DNA from: JACKBJ01 sp964549495
Lineage (GTDB): Bacteria; Chloroflexota; Anaerolineae; Epilineales; Epilineaceae
Reading direction: 5' to 3'
Assembly (NCBI GenBank): GCA_964549495.1
Contig: CAZJWJ010000143.1
Span: 1 to 8,061 of the forward strand
DNA: 8,061 bases
Under the pieces are notes generated by a model. The model was not told where the DNA came from and made no database searches. It saw nothing but the letters and a program-made list of their open reading frames with translations. A program made the position numbers and the translations under genes. Shown one piece after another: positions 1-6,587 of the stretch; positions within the stretch are counted from its first letter, which is position 1; every line of letters starts with the position of its first letter.

Positions 1-723
1 GGTCCGGAGCTTGACCTGGATGATGCGGCGACCCCCGCGTCCCACCCCCACCTCGGCCACGAAGCGCGGCCCGGGGTCCTGCAGCCAGACCGCGATGGCC
101 AGCAAGCTGGCCAAGGGCAGCGAGACCACGATGATGACCAGGGTCAGGAGCCACTCGACCAGCCGCTTGCCCCGGTCGCGCAGCCCCGTGGCCAGCGCGA
201 CGTCCGCATGTGCCCTGCGAACCGCCTCGACCGCTTCCCGGGAGGGCCGGGCGATGACCTCCACCAAGCCGAAGCGCTGGCGAGTGATCCAGAGCACCAC
301 CCCGAAGGTGGCCAGGGCGCCGAAGCCGAAGTAGTTGACCAGGTAGACCAGGCGCCGGAAGGGGGAGTCCTGACCGAAGCGGGATTGGTAGATGGCCACG
401 ATCAGGGCCAGGGTCAATGCGCCGAGGACCGTCAGACGCAGATGGTTCTCGGGCTTGAGCGGGATGGGAAGCCGCCGGCTGAACTCGTAGGCCACGATGC
501 TCACGACGATGAAGATGAGCACGTAGGTCGACCACTGGATCAGGTCGTTCTCGATGTTGTAGTCCCAGAGCGGCGCCCAGCGCTCGACATAGCGGAAGAC
601 CGCCCAGAAGGTCAGCAGGGTCCCCAGCACGTAGCCCGACAGCAGAAAGCGATACTTGCGCGAGCGGCCGGTCGGGGCCGGCAGCTCGCGGTCGGCTGGC
701 TCTGCGGGTTGGGATGGGCTCAT
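1..723 (-). CDS. Polyprenyl-phosphate sugar-1-phosphate transferase, N-terminal part (cut by window edge)
   Basis: The reverse strand is open for 241 codons from ATG at 723-721 to the window start, so the C-terminal catalytic part is missing. Four hydrophobic segments lie at about residues 24-42, 63-80, 95-114 and 124-145. They are followed near residue 186 by the start of the bacterial sugar transferase domain (WbaP/WcaJ type): KR (186-187), a hydrophobic membrane hairpin (about 188-214), DPGP (216-219), then GVGRGGR and KLRT (238-241), matching the family's KR..D, DSPGP, ERVGR and KFRT signatures. Such enzymes move a sugar-1-phosphate from a nucleotide sugar to undecaprenyl phosphate to start exopolysaccharide or O-antigen repeat units. 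Two points are unusual. Only about 40 residues separate the fourth helix from the catalytic domain, so the Rossmann-like domain of full-length WbaP proteins is absent. The usual Asp of KRxxD is Glu190. The ribosome binding site is weak (GAGAG). The gene diverges from a WecG-type glycosyltransferase, which supports a glycan locus. Confidence 0.85.
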   Translation of the reverse strand, partial: MSPSQPAEPADRELPAPTGRSRKYRFLLSGYVLGTLLTFWAVFRYVERWAPLWDYNIENDLIQWSTYVLIFIVVSIVAYEFSRRLPIPLKPENHLRLTVLGALTLALIVAIYQSRFGQDSPFRRLVYLVNYFGFGALATFGVVLWITRQRFGLVEVIARPSREAVEAVRRAHADVALATGLRDRGKRLVEWLLTLVIIVVSLPLASLLAIAVWLQDPGPRFVAEVGVGRGGRRIIQVKLRT

Positions 724-782
724 GCGCTCTCGGGAAGGGCGGCCAGCGCGCGGGCACGGGGGATTCGTGCCAGAGGATGCGC

Positions 783-794
783 CCCTTCGAAGGG
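783..794. promoter_or_regulatory. 12-bp palindrome (possible operator) between divergent glycan genes
   Basis: CCCTTCGAAGGG is a perfect 12-bp palindrome in the 103-bp gap between the sugar transferase and the WecG-like gene. It ends 5 bp before a TATAAT box, so it would sit in the -35/-10 spacer. The position suits a regulator binding site, but that is inference from symmetry and location only. A second small inverted repeat, GGCACG (753-758) with CGTGCC (766-771), lies just upstream. Confidence 0.35.
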
Positions 795-799
795 AAACC

Positions 800-805
800 T
801 ATAAT
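800..805 (+). promoter_or_regulatory. -10 box (TATAAT) for the WecG-like gene
   Basis: TATAAT matches the sigma-70 -10 consensus exactly and stands out in GC-rich surroundings, 22 bp before the ATG at 827. No convincing -35 hexamer lies at 16-18 bp spacing (the region near 777-782 is GATGCGCC-like), so the promoter may depend on an activator. The leader would be short, with the GGGGAGG ribosome binding site at 815-821 close to the expected transcript start. Confidence 0.45.
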
Positions 806-826
806 CGCTGGCGCGGGGAGGCCCTG

Positions 827-1639
827 ATGATACCCGATTCAAAGGCCGCGACAATCGAGCCGGCACGCCTTGCTCCGCCGCGGCGGAGCGAGGTCCTGGG
901 CGTCCGCGTCGACGATCTGAGCTGGCCGGAGGCCCTGGACCGCATCGACACCATGCGCTCGGCCGGCGGTCCGCATCAGGTGGTGACGCCCAACCCCGAG
1001 CTGGTCCTCGCCGCGCGCCGCGATCACGACTTCCGCGCCGCGATCGAGGCGGCCGATCTGGTAACCTGCGACGGGGTGGGGCTGCGCTGGGCGGGCCGGC
1101 TGCTCGGCCAGCCCATCCGCGCGGTCATCCCCGGCAGCCGCCTGATCGAGCGCATGGCCGAGCGCGGCGCGCCGCGCGGCGAGCGCTGGTTCCTGCTCGG
1201 CGCGGCCGAGGGCGTCGCCGCCGAGGCCGGCCGGGTCCTGGCCCGGCGCTACCCGGGCTTGGTCATCGCCGGCCACCACGCCGGATCGCCCGATCCGGCC
1301 GAGGCAGAGGAGATCTGCCGGCGCATCGAAGCCGCGGCCCCGCTCGACGCCCTCTTCGTGGCCTACGGCTCGCCGGCCCAGGAGCTGTGGATCGCACGCC
1401 ATCAGCCAGGGCTCAGGATTCCGGTCGCCATCGGGGTCGGCGGCAGCTTCAACTTCCTGGCCGGCCGCAGCCGCGTCCCGCCGAGATGGGTCGAGCGGGC
1501 CGGCCTGATCTGGCTCTTCCGCTTGCTGACCGAGCCCTGGCGCTGGCGCCGCCAGCTGGGCCTGGTCCGCTTCGTCCTGTTGGTGCTAGCCGAGTGGCTG
1601 CGAAGCGTTGTCGTTCGACGCGACCGATCTGGTTCCTGA
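827..1639 (+). CDS. WecG/TagA/CpsF-family glycosyltransferase (GT26)
   Basis: This 270-residue protein has the family's usual length and motifs. TPNPE (54-58) and the acidic CDGVGL segment (81-86) include the Thr and Asp important in TagA-type active sites. PGSRL (102-106) follows, then a Rossmann-like FLLGAAEG (123-129), YGSPAQELW (180-188) and GVGGSFNFLAG (203-213). The C-terminus is Arg/Trp-rich with a hydrophobic stretch (about 229-262), matching the membrane-targeting appendage of these enzymes. The family transfers N-acetylmannosamine, ManNAc-uronate or related sugars onto a lipid-linked acceptor on the inner face of the cytoplasmic membrane; the exact donor cannot be told here. The family's usual GAFDF and EWLYR appear as GSFNF and IWLFR. 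The ATG at 827 is preferred over upstream in-frame starts because GGGGAGG (815-821) lies 5 bases before it and a TATAAT box lies upstream. Its divergent sugar-transferase neighbour suggests a shared exopolysaccharide pathway. Confidence 0.9.
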   Translation: MIPDSKAATIEPARLAPPRRSEVLGVRVDDLSWPEALDRIDTMRSAGGPHQVVTPNPELVLAARRDHDFRAAIEAADLVTCDGVGLRWAGRLLGQPIRAVIPGSRLIERMAERGAPRGERWFLLGAAEGVAAEAGRVLARRYPGLVIAGHHAGSPDPAEAEEICRRIEAAAPLDALFVAYGSPAQELWIARHQPGLRIPVAIGVGGSFNFLAGRSRVPPRWVERAGLIWLFRLLTEPWRWRRQLGLVRFVLLVLAEWLRSVVVRRDRSGS

Positions 1640-1717
1640 AGTCGAGCGAGGATGAATCCCGTAACTCGATCCGCCAAGCCACCCGTCCTCGCCGTGTCAC
1701 GATCCTGGAGACCACCC

Positions 1718-1900
1718 ATGTCCGATCTCGCCGAGCGCCTCCTTCGCGTCCTTCTGGTTCTGGGCTTCGGCAGCCTGCTCTTTGCCATGGTCCCACTCCC
1801 CGGCCTCTTCGACCCCCCACGCTGGCTCCTGGTTTCCGCCACCTCCTTGGGATTCGCCCTCCTGGCCTTGACCTTGGCCAGCATCAAGGACGGCGACTGA
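1718..1900 (+). CDS. Small two-helix membrane protein, unknown function
   Basis: This 60-residue protein has two hydrophobic segments, at about residues 9-26 (VLLVLGFGSLLFAMV-like) and 36-54. A short Pro-rich turn (PLPGLFDPPR) separates them and the tail is charged (KDGD). An in-frame ATG at 1652 would give 82 residues. The ATG at 1718 is preferred because GGAG (1707-1710) lies 7 bases upstream, and the 1652 version adds a polar, unstructured-looking extension. The gene starts 78 bp after the WecG-like gene and ends one base before the GTG of the acetyltransferase, so the two are probably cotranslated. I do not recognise the family. It could be a small inner-membrane accessory protein; nothing in the sequence gives a role. 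Confidence 0.65.
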   Translation: MSDLAERLLRVLLVLGFGSLLFAMVPLPGLFDPPRWLLVSATSLGFALLALTLASIKDGD

Positions 1901-1901
1901 G

Positions 1902-2540
1902 GTGACGCGGCTCGACTCCACCCTGCCGCTCCGCGGGCCCCGGATCCAGCTGCGGGACTTCACGCTGGACGACCTGCCCATCTACCGCCACTGGCTCTTG
2001 CCCGGCCACCGCTGGCAAGACTTCGACGCGCCCTACGGCGCGGACGAGAGCGCGGAAGAGGTCGTGGCGGAGGTCGAGGATCGGATCGCCCGGCTGCGCA
2101 CGCGCTTGCGATCCAGCCGGCCGATGCCCGACCCGCGCGGGCGGCTCTTGATCTCGGGCCTGGACGGGCCGAGTCCCATCGGGACCGTCTCCTGGTACTG
2201 GATCGACGAGGACACCTGGTGGCCGGCGGCCGGCATCGGCATCTGGGAGCCCGAGCGATGGGGCCAGGGACTGGGCTTCGAGGCGCTGGGGTTGTGGACC
2301 GACTACCTCTTCGCCCGCCAGCCGAGATTCGTGCGCTTGGACCTGCGCACCTGGTCGGGCAACCTCGGGATGATGCGCCTGGCCGAGAAGCTGGGCTACC
2401 GGCTGGAAGCCCGCTTCCGCAAGGCGCGCATCGTCCGGGGCGAGCATTACGACAGCCTGGGCTACGGCATCCTGAGCGAGGAATGGCGCGAGCGCTACCC
2501 GGATGGCTTCCGTGCCCGTCTCGACGAGGCTCGCGTGTAG
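1902..2540 (+). CDS. GNAT-family N-acetyltransferase, RimJ/RimL-like
   Basis: This 212-residue protein fits the Acetyltransf_3 (RimJ/RimL) type of the GNAT fold. Its N-terminal part has the typical opening of this group, PRIQLRDFTLDDLPIYRHW (13-31). The acetyl-CoA pyrophosphate loop is RWGQGLGFEAL (119-129), the family's R/QxxGxG/A motif. A late SGNLGMMRLAEKLGY segment (152-166) matches the SxNxxxxxxxEKxGF motif, and a conserved-looking RGEHYDSLGYGIL strand follows (179-191). It would transfer acetyl from acetyl-CoA to an amine: a protein N-terminus, a small molecule or an antibiotic. The substrate cannot be predicted. It starts with GTG one base after the stop of the small membrane protein, with AAGGA (1886-1890) 11 bases upstream, so reinitiation from the upstream gene is likely. 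An insertion rich in Arg at about 58-82 lies between the first strands and the core. Confidence 0.88.
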   Translation: MTRLDSTLPLRGPRIQLRDFTLDDLPIYRHWLLPGHRWQDFDAPYGADESAEEVVAEVEDRIARLRTRLRSSRPMPDPRGRLLISGLDGPSPIGTVSWYWIDEDTWWPAAGIGIWEPERWGQGLGFEALGLWTDYLFARQPRFVRLDLRTWSGNLGMMRLAEKLGYRLEARFRKARIVRGEHYDSLGYGILSEEWRERYPDGFRARLDEARV

Positions 2541-2593
2541 ATCGCGATCGTGCAGCGTCGAGAACCCGTCCGTCGCCCGCGCCATCCGGGCTC

Positions 2594-2602
2594 TGGTAGA
2601 AT
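2594..2602 (+). promoter_or_regulatory. Extended -10 promoter for the ALDH7 gene
   Basis: TGGTAGAAT combines an extended -10 TGn element with TAGAAT, one mismatch from TATAAT, in the 126-bp gap before the dehydrogenase. No clear -35 hexamer is seen, which fits an extended -10 promoter. It suggests the dehydrogenase is transcribed separately from the acetyltransferase, with a leader of about 55-60 bases. Confidence 0.5.
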
Positions 2603-2666
2603 CCAGGGTCCCGATGACACGAGCCTCCACCGATCGCTCGCCCGCACATACCGGAGTGACCCCGCG

Positions 2667-4193
2667 ATGAACGTCCAAGCCATTCTCGATCGACTGCAGA
2701 TCGCTGCCAGCAATCCCGGCGCCTCCGCCGGCCCCGATCATTGGATCACCGACCACGGCGGCGCCGAGCTGGTCAGCTACGACCCGGCCACCGGCGAGGC
2801 CATCGCCAGCGTGGTGCAGGCCACCGGCGCCACCTACGACGGAGTGGTCGAGCGGGCCAAGGCCGCCTTCGCCGAATTCCGCGGCTGGCCGGCCCCCAAG
2901 CGCGGCCTGGTGGTCCGCGATCTGGGCAATGCCTTGCGCGAGCAGGCCGAGCCCCTGGGCGAGCTGGTCGCCCTGGAGATGGGCAAGATCCGAGCCGAGG
3001 GCATCGGCGAGGTCCAGGAGATGATCGACATCTGCGACTTCGCGGTCGGGCTCTCGCGGCAGCTCTATGGCAAGACCATGCATTCCGAGCGGCCCGGCCA
3101 CCGCATGTACGAGCAATGGCATCCGCTGGGTCCCATCGGCATCATCTCGGCCTTCAACTTTCCGGTGGCGGTCTGGAGCTGGAACGCGGCCATCGCGGCG
3201 GTCTGCGGCGACACGATGATCTGGAAGCCCAGCTCGACCACGCCGCTGACGGCGGTGGCGGTGCAGCACATCTGCAACGGCGTGGCGGCCGACCACGGAC
3301 TGGACGGGGTCTTCAACCTCTGCATCGGCGACCGCCACCAGGTCGGCGACCGCATGCTGGACGACCACCGCCTGCCGCTGATCAGCTTCACCGGCTCGGT
3401 GCGGGTGGGCAAGCACGTGGCCAAGACGGTGGCCGGCCGCCTGGGCCGGACCATCCTCGAGCTGGGCGGCAACAACGCGATCATCGTCAGCCAGGAGGCC
3501 GACATGGACCTGGCGGTGCGCGGCATCGTCTTCGGCGCGGTGGGCACGGCCGGCCAGCGCTGCACCAGCACCCGGCGCATCATCGCCCAATCCTCCATCT
3601 CCGACGCGCTGACCGACCGCCTGGCATCGGCCTACGCCCAGGTGCCCATCGGCAACCCCTTGGACGAGGGCACCCTGATGGGCCCGCTGGTCAACGCGCG
3701 GGCGGTCGAGGACATGATGGCGGCCATCGAGTCGGCCAAGGCCCAGGGCGGGCAGGTGGTCTATGGCGGCGGCCGGCGCGAGGACATCGGCGCCAACTTC
3801 GTCGAGCCCTGCATCATCCGCATGCCCCAGCAAGGCCCGATGGTCTGCGAGGAGACCTTCGCCCCCATCCTCTACATCATGGAATACGACGATCTCGACG
3901 AGGCCCTGGCCATCCACAACGGCGTGCCCCAGGGGCTCTCGAGCGCGATCTTCACCAGCGACTTGCGCGAATCCGAGCGCTTCTTGTCGCCGGCCGGCTC
4001 GGATTGCGGCATCGCCAACGTCAACATCGGCACCTCGGGCGCGGAGATCGGCGGCGCCTTCGGGGGCGAGAAGGAGACCGGCGGCGGGCGCGAGTCCGGT
4101 TCGGACAGCTGGAAGGCCTACATGCGGCGGCAGACGAACACGATCAACTGGTCGGAGGACATGCCCTTGGCGCAAGGCATCGAATTCGGATAA
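2667..4193 (+). CDS. amaB: ALDH7 (antiquitin-type) L-aminoadipate-semialdehyde / piperidine-6-carboxylate dehydrogenase
   Basis: This 508-residue protein has the normal length of the ALDH7 family. The NAD-dependent aldehyde dehydrogenase core is complete: oxyanion Asn164 in SAFNFPVAVW, Lys187 in IWKPSS, FTGS (241-244), general-base Glu265 in LELGGNN, catalytic Cys299 in GTAGQRCTSTRR, and EETFAPI (395-401). The subfamily is shown by the C-terminal GGAFGGEKETGGGRESGSD (462-480) and by the ending NWSEDMPLAQGIEF, both close to human antiquitin and bacterial AmaB/Pcd. These enzymes oxidise alpha-aminoadipate semialdehyde, in equilibrium with piperidine-6-carboxylate, to alpha-aminoadipate in lysine breakdown; some members also oxidise betaine or lipid-derived aldehydes. 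The ATG at 2667 is chosen over an upstream in-frame ATG at 2550 because it follows the extended -10 and GGAG (2653-2656) and begins where the family does. No other lysine-catabolism gene is visible, so the substrate is inferred from family alone. Confidence 0.93.
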   Translation: MNVQAILDRLQIAASNPGASAGPDHWITDHGGAELVSYDPATGEAIASVVQATGATYDGVVERAKAAFAEFRGWPAPKRGLVVRDLGNALREQAEPLGELVALEMGKIRAEGIGEVQEMIDICDFAVGLSRQLYGKTMHSERPGHRMYEQWHPLGPIGIISAFNFPVAVWSWNAAIAAVCGDTMIWKPSSTTPLTAVAVQHICNGVAADHGLDGVFNLCIGDRHQVGDRMLDDHRLPLISFTGSVRVGKHVAKTVAGRLGRTILELGGNNAIIVSQEADMDLAVRGIVFGAVGTAGQRCTSTRRIIAQSSISDALTDRLASAYAQVPIGNPLDEGTLMGPLVNARAVEDMMAAIESAKAQGGQVVYGGGRREDIGANFVEPCIIRMPQQGPMVCEETFAPILYIMEYDDLDEALAIHNGVPQGLSSAIFTSDLRESERFLSPAGSDCGIANVNIGTSGAEIGGAFGGEKETGGGRESGSDSWKAYMRRQTNTINWSEDMPLAQGIEFG

Positions 4194-4202
4194 GGCCTTG
4201 CG
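4171..4202 (+). repeat. Short inverted repeat over the ALDH7 stop codon
   Basis: CGCAAGGC (4171-4178) and GCCTTGCG (4195-4202) form an 8-bp perfect inverted repeat with a 16-base loop that contains the dehydrogenase stop codon. No T-run follows, so it is not a convincing intrinsic terminator, and the next gene starts 38 bp after the stop. It could be a weak attenuating hairpin or chance. Confidence 0.3.
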
Positions 4203-4231
4203 GAGGCGGGGCCCGTTGGCTCCAGTAGACG

Positions 4232-6382
4232 ATGAAGCGACCGGCGGTCTCGCTGGCCGGGCTGACCCTGCTCGGCCTGGCGCTGCGGCTCTGGGGCCTG
4301 GGCGAGGCCAGCCTCTGGCACGACGAGGTGCTGGAGCTGGAGCGGGCCACGGCGCCGATCCGGCAGCTTCTGCTCGGCCGGGCGATCGATCAGGATCCAC
4401 CGCTGGCGGCGCTGCTATGGCGCTTCTGGATCGAGCTGGGGGGAGGATCCGACTCGCTGGTCGCGACCAGCCAGTGGTGGCTGCGGCTTCCGGGTGTCCT
4501 CTGCGGCGTGATCGCGGTGGCCCTCGGCGGCGCCTGGGCATCGCGGCGATTCGGTCCACGGATCGGTAGGACCTTCGCCCTCCTCATCGCCATCGCGCCC
4601 ATCCAGGTCCACTACGCCCAGGAGCTGAACCAGTACGCCTTCATCCCGCTCGGATCGATTGCCGTCCTCATCGCATGGGAGCGGGTCAGAGAGGAGATAG
4701 GCTCGCCCTCGATCCGAGCCCCCGGAAGGCATCGGGCCCTACCCTGGCTTTGGCTAGGCCTTCTCAGTGCCATCGCCTTGACCCTGCACTACGGGATGGC
4801 CTTCCTCGTCGCGGCCACCACGCTGGATCTGCTCTGGGGCTCGGTTCGCGACTGGCGAACGCGGCGAGCCCGACATGCCAAGAAGTCCACGTCCGACCCC
4901 GGCCGGCCCGCTGGCTTGCTGATCCACCTCCTCCTGCTCGGCCTGACCCTGACCCTTCTCCTCTCCCTGGGTCTGCTGGACCGGGCCTCGACACCCCACC
5001 TCGACGCGCGGCTCTTCGGGACCCATCCGATCAAGGAACTGGACTACCTGGCCGATCGGCTGTGGCGCGACTGGCTGGTCTTCGGAAGCCTGCCCTTCGC
5101 CGGCGGGCCGGCCACCTGGGTCGCAGGCTCCCTGGCCATCCTTGCCGCCTGGGGCGCCTACCTGCTGGTCGGTCGATCGCCCGAAGTGCTCGCCCGAGAT
5201 GTCGATGTGCCCGCTCCGATCTCCGGCCGAGGTGCCCCATCAGGGCGTCACCTCCTGCTCGTCGGCCTCCTCGGCAGCCTGCTCCTGGTCTACCCCGCCG
5301 ACATCCTCGGCCTCTACCCCATGGGCCACCGATGGCTGCTCTTCACCAGCCCCCTCTACCTGCTGTGCCTGGCGGTTGGCCTCACCCCGTTGCGTGGGAC
5401 CGAGCCATGTCACGAGGATGGGCACGGCGCGCCATCGAGAGGTCTTCGCGGGTGGACCCTTGGAGCTCTCGTCCTGTTAAACCTTCTCCTCTTCCTTCCC
5501 CAGCAAGCTCCTTGGAACCCTTGGCTCTCCGTGCCTCGCGAGGAGATGGAACCGGCGCTGGCCCACCTATCCGAATCGCTCGAGGATCGCGACCTCGTCT
5601 GGGTCAGCGACGGCGGCTGGCCGGCCTTCCGCTACTACCGAGCCCGGCATGCACGACTCGACGCGATCAACCCTGCCAGCGAGATGGAGGCAGATTCCTC
5701 ACCGCTCGCCCTGGCCCTCCGCGGTCCCCACCCCACCCAACTCGACCCCGACGCCGAAGCCCTTCGAATCGCTCAGCATCTCACCCCGTCCTCAGACCTC
5801 TGGCTCCTGCTTGCGCGCCCCCTCGCCACAGAGTTGGACCTCGCCGCGTCCCTGGCCGAACGTGGACTCGAAACCCGGGAGACCACCACATACCTTGGAA
5901 TCCAGCTGCTTCGGCTCGGCTGTAAGCCCACTGAGATGCCTTGCCTCGACGTGACTCGATTGGATGCTGAGGGCTCGTCCGGCAATAAGATACCCAATTC
6001 GGACGCCGCTGCATCCACCGTGTCGGCCCGCTGTTCGTCGGCAATAGCGATGCTATTCCCTCCTCTCAGCGAACCGACACGGCGGTGCAGCAACGCCCTC
6101 GGTTGGGCATCTTTTTGCCGGATGAGCCCTGAGTTGGCTTCCATGCCGGATCGGATTACCGTATCACCATGCGTGATCCACGACGGGAAGCAGCAGGGAG
6201 TCGCTCTTCGCATGGCACCGGGATCATCCTGCTGCTCTTCACGCTCACCTTTTCTTCTTTCGCGCAGCGGGCTTCGACCATGCTGGACGGCCCCCCGCAA
6301 TACTGCGGCTCTGTGCCCTACATCCCCTCACTTCTTGGCAAGAGCAAGCGCGACGTCGAACGCCTCACGGGATGGCAGCTGA
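4232..6382 (+). CDS. GT-C membrane glycosyltransferase (ArnT/PMT-like) with an anomalous C-terminal extension
   Basis: The first 565 or so residues look like a family 39/83-type glycosyltransferase using a polyprenyl-phosphate sugar at the outer face of the inner membrane. After a first helix (about 5-23), the periplasmic loop carries SLWHDEVLELE (27-37), with the Asp-Glu pair typical of the catalytic site, and DQDPPLAALLWRFW (53-66), matching the HPPLyy motif. HYAQELNQYAF (127-137) matches the family's YAQEaRpYal. Many hydrophobic segments follow, up to about 422. A soluble domain (about 436-563) includes LVWVSDGGWPAFRYYRAR. The acceptor is unknown. From about residue 565 onward the frame has no recognisable protein character: codons become AT-richer, Cys and Ser clusters appear, it crosses a large palindrome (residues 579-634) and overlaps the next gene by 214 bp. 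The natural end is probably near nt 5925. The ATG at 4232 has only a weak ribosome binding site; it starts 38 bp after the dehydrogenase. Confidence 0.8.
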   Translation: MKRPAVSLAGLTLLGLALRLWGLGEASLWHDEVLELERATAPIRQLLLGRAIDQDPPLAALLWRFWIELGGGSDSLVATSQWWLRLPGVLCGVIAVALGGAWASRRFGPRIGRTFALLIAIAPIQVHYAQELNQYAFIPLGSIAVLIAWERVREEIGSPSIRAPGRHRALPWLWLGLLSAIALTLHYGMAFLVAATTLDLLWGSVRDWRTRRARHAKKSTSDPGRPAGLLIHLLLLGLTLTLLLSLGLLDRASTPHLDARLFGTHPIKELDYLADRLWRDWLVFGSLPFAGGPATWVAGSLAILAAWGAYLLVGRSPEVLARDVDVPAPISGRGAPSGRHLLLVGLLGSLLLVYPADILGLYPMGHRWLLFTSPLYLLCLAVGLTPLRGTEPCHEDGHGAPSRGLRGWTLGALVLLNLLLFLPQQAPWNPWLSVPREEMEPALAHLSESLEDRDLVWVSDGGWPAFRYYRARHARLDAINPASEMEADSSPLALALRGPHPTQLDPDAEALRIAQHLTPSSDLWLLLARPLATELDLAASLAERGLETRETTTYLGIQLLRLGCKPTEMPCLDVTRLDAEGSSGNKIPNSDAAASTVSARCSSAIAMLFPPLSEPTRRCSNALGWASFCRMSPELASMPDRITVSPCVIHDGKQQGVALRMAPGSSCCSSRSPFLLSRSGLRPCWTAPRNTAALCPTSPHFLARASATSNASRDGS
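5967..6133. repeat. 167-bp imperfect palindrome (hairpin element of unknown type)
   Basis: The segment is symmetric about base 6050. Reading outward from the centre, AATAGC/GCTATT (6043-6048 and 6052-6057), GTGTCGG (6020-6026) with CCGACAC (6074-6080), GCTGCA (6008-6013) with TGCAGC (6086-6091), CCGGCAATAAGA (5979-5990) with its partner at 6110-6121, and CTGAGGGCTC (5967-5976) with GAGCCCTGAG (6124-6133) all pair. By hand about 60 of 83 positions per arm match, and the outer block 5971-5990 pairs at 18 of 20 positions. No flanking target duplication is evident. It lies in the 3' extension of the GT-C frame, upstream of the small secreted protein. It could be a miniature element, a REP-like extragenic palindrome, or a structured RNA; the family is not recognised. 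Confidence 0.8.
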
Positions 6383-6555
6383 TGGTTGCTGGATCTCCCC
6401 GGACCTACTGGGTACCCGAGAGCCGTAGTGGCCTGAGCCTGGGCGGTGGCGGAGTGGGAACGCCACTTCGACACAAGGTCGGTCCCATTGTCTTGCGATT
6501 CGATGACGCGGATCGTGTGACAAAGGTCAGCTGCGCCGACTGGTCCGGTCCCTAG
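6169..6555 (+). CDS. Small predicted secreted protein, unknown function
   Basis: This 128-residue protein starts with basic residues (RDPRREAAGSR), then a hydrophobic core GIILLLFTLTFSSFA (18-32) that fits a signal peptide with cleavage near residues 32-34. The mature part, about 95 residues, has two Cys (C46 and C123) that could form a disulfide. The segment LLGKSKRDVERLTGW (54-68) and the strand-like VLRFDDADRVTKVSC near the end resemble the layout of small BamE/OmlA-like envelope proteins (helix starting 'GkskxdVexlxG', then a strand with 'FdxdgrvxxV'). That likeness is weak and only suggests a fold. There is no lipobox. The ATG at 6169 is the first in-frame start and has no good ribosome binding site. 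The gene lies just after the 167-bp palindrome and its first 214 bp overlap the open tail of the GT-C frame. Base composition is less GC-rich than the neighbours. Confidence 0.6.
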   Translation: MRDPRREAAGSRSSHGTGIILLLFTLTFSSFAQRASTMLDGPPQYCGSVPYIPSLLGKSKRDVERLTGWQLMVAGSPRTYWVPESRSGLSLGGGGVGTPLRHKVGPIVLRFDDADRVTKVSCADWSGP

Positions 6556-6587
6556 CTTTCAGGGCCGTTCCGTAGACCCCAACCGGA

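Noticed and set aside
208..804. Plus-strand open frame over the sugar transferase
   Set aside because: The translation has no family features, while the opposite strand gives four membrane helices and a sugar transferase signature.
4171..4202. Intrinsic terminator after ALDH7
   Set aside because: The 8-bp stem has a 16-base loop and no T-run, and the next gene begins almost at once. I kept it only as a short inverted repeat.
1884..4559. Very long minus-strand open frame (891 codons) antisense to the acetyltransferase and ALDH7 genes
   Set aside because: Its product is low-complexity, rich in Arg, Ala, Gly, Asp and His, and shows no family motif. The opposite strand encodes two clear enzymes. 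Long antisense frames are expected in GC-rich coding DNA.
5773..6300. Minus-strand open frame through the palindrome region
   Set aside because: No start context and no recognisable domain. Because the region is a palindrome, similar open frames appear on both strands, so openness here is weak evidence for coding.
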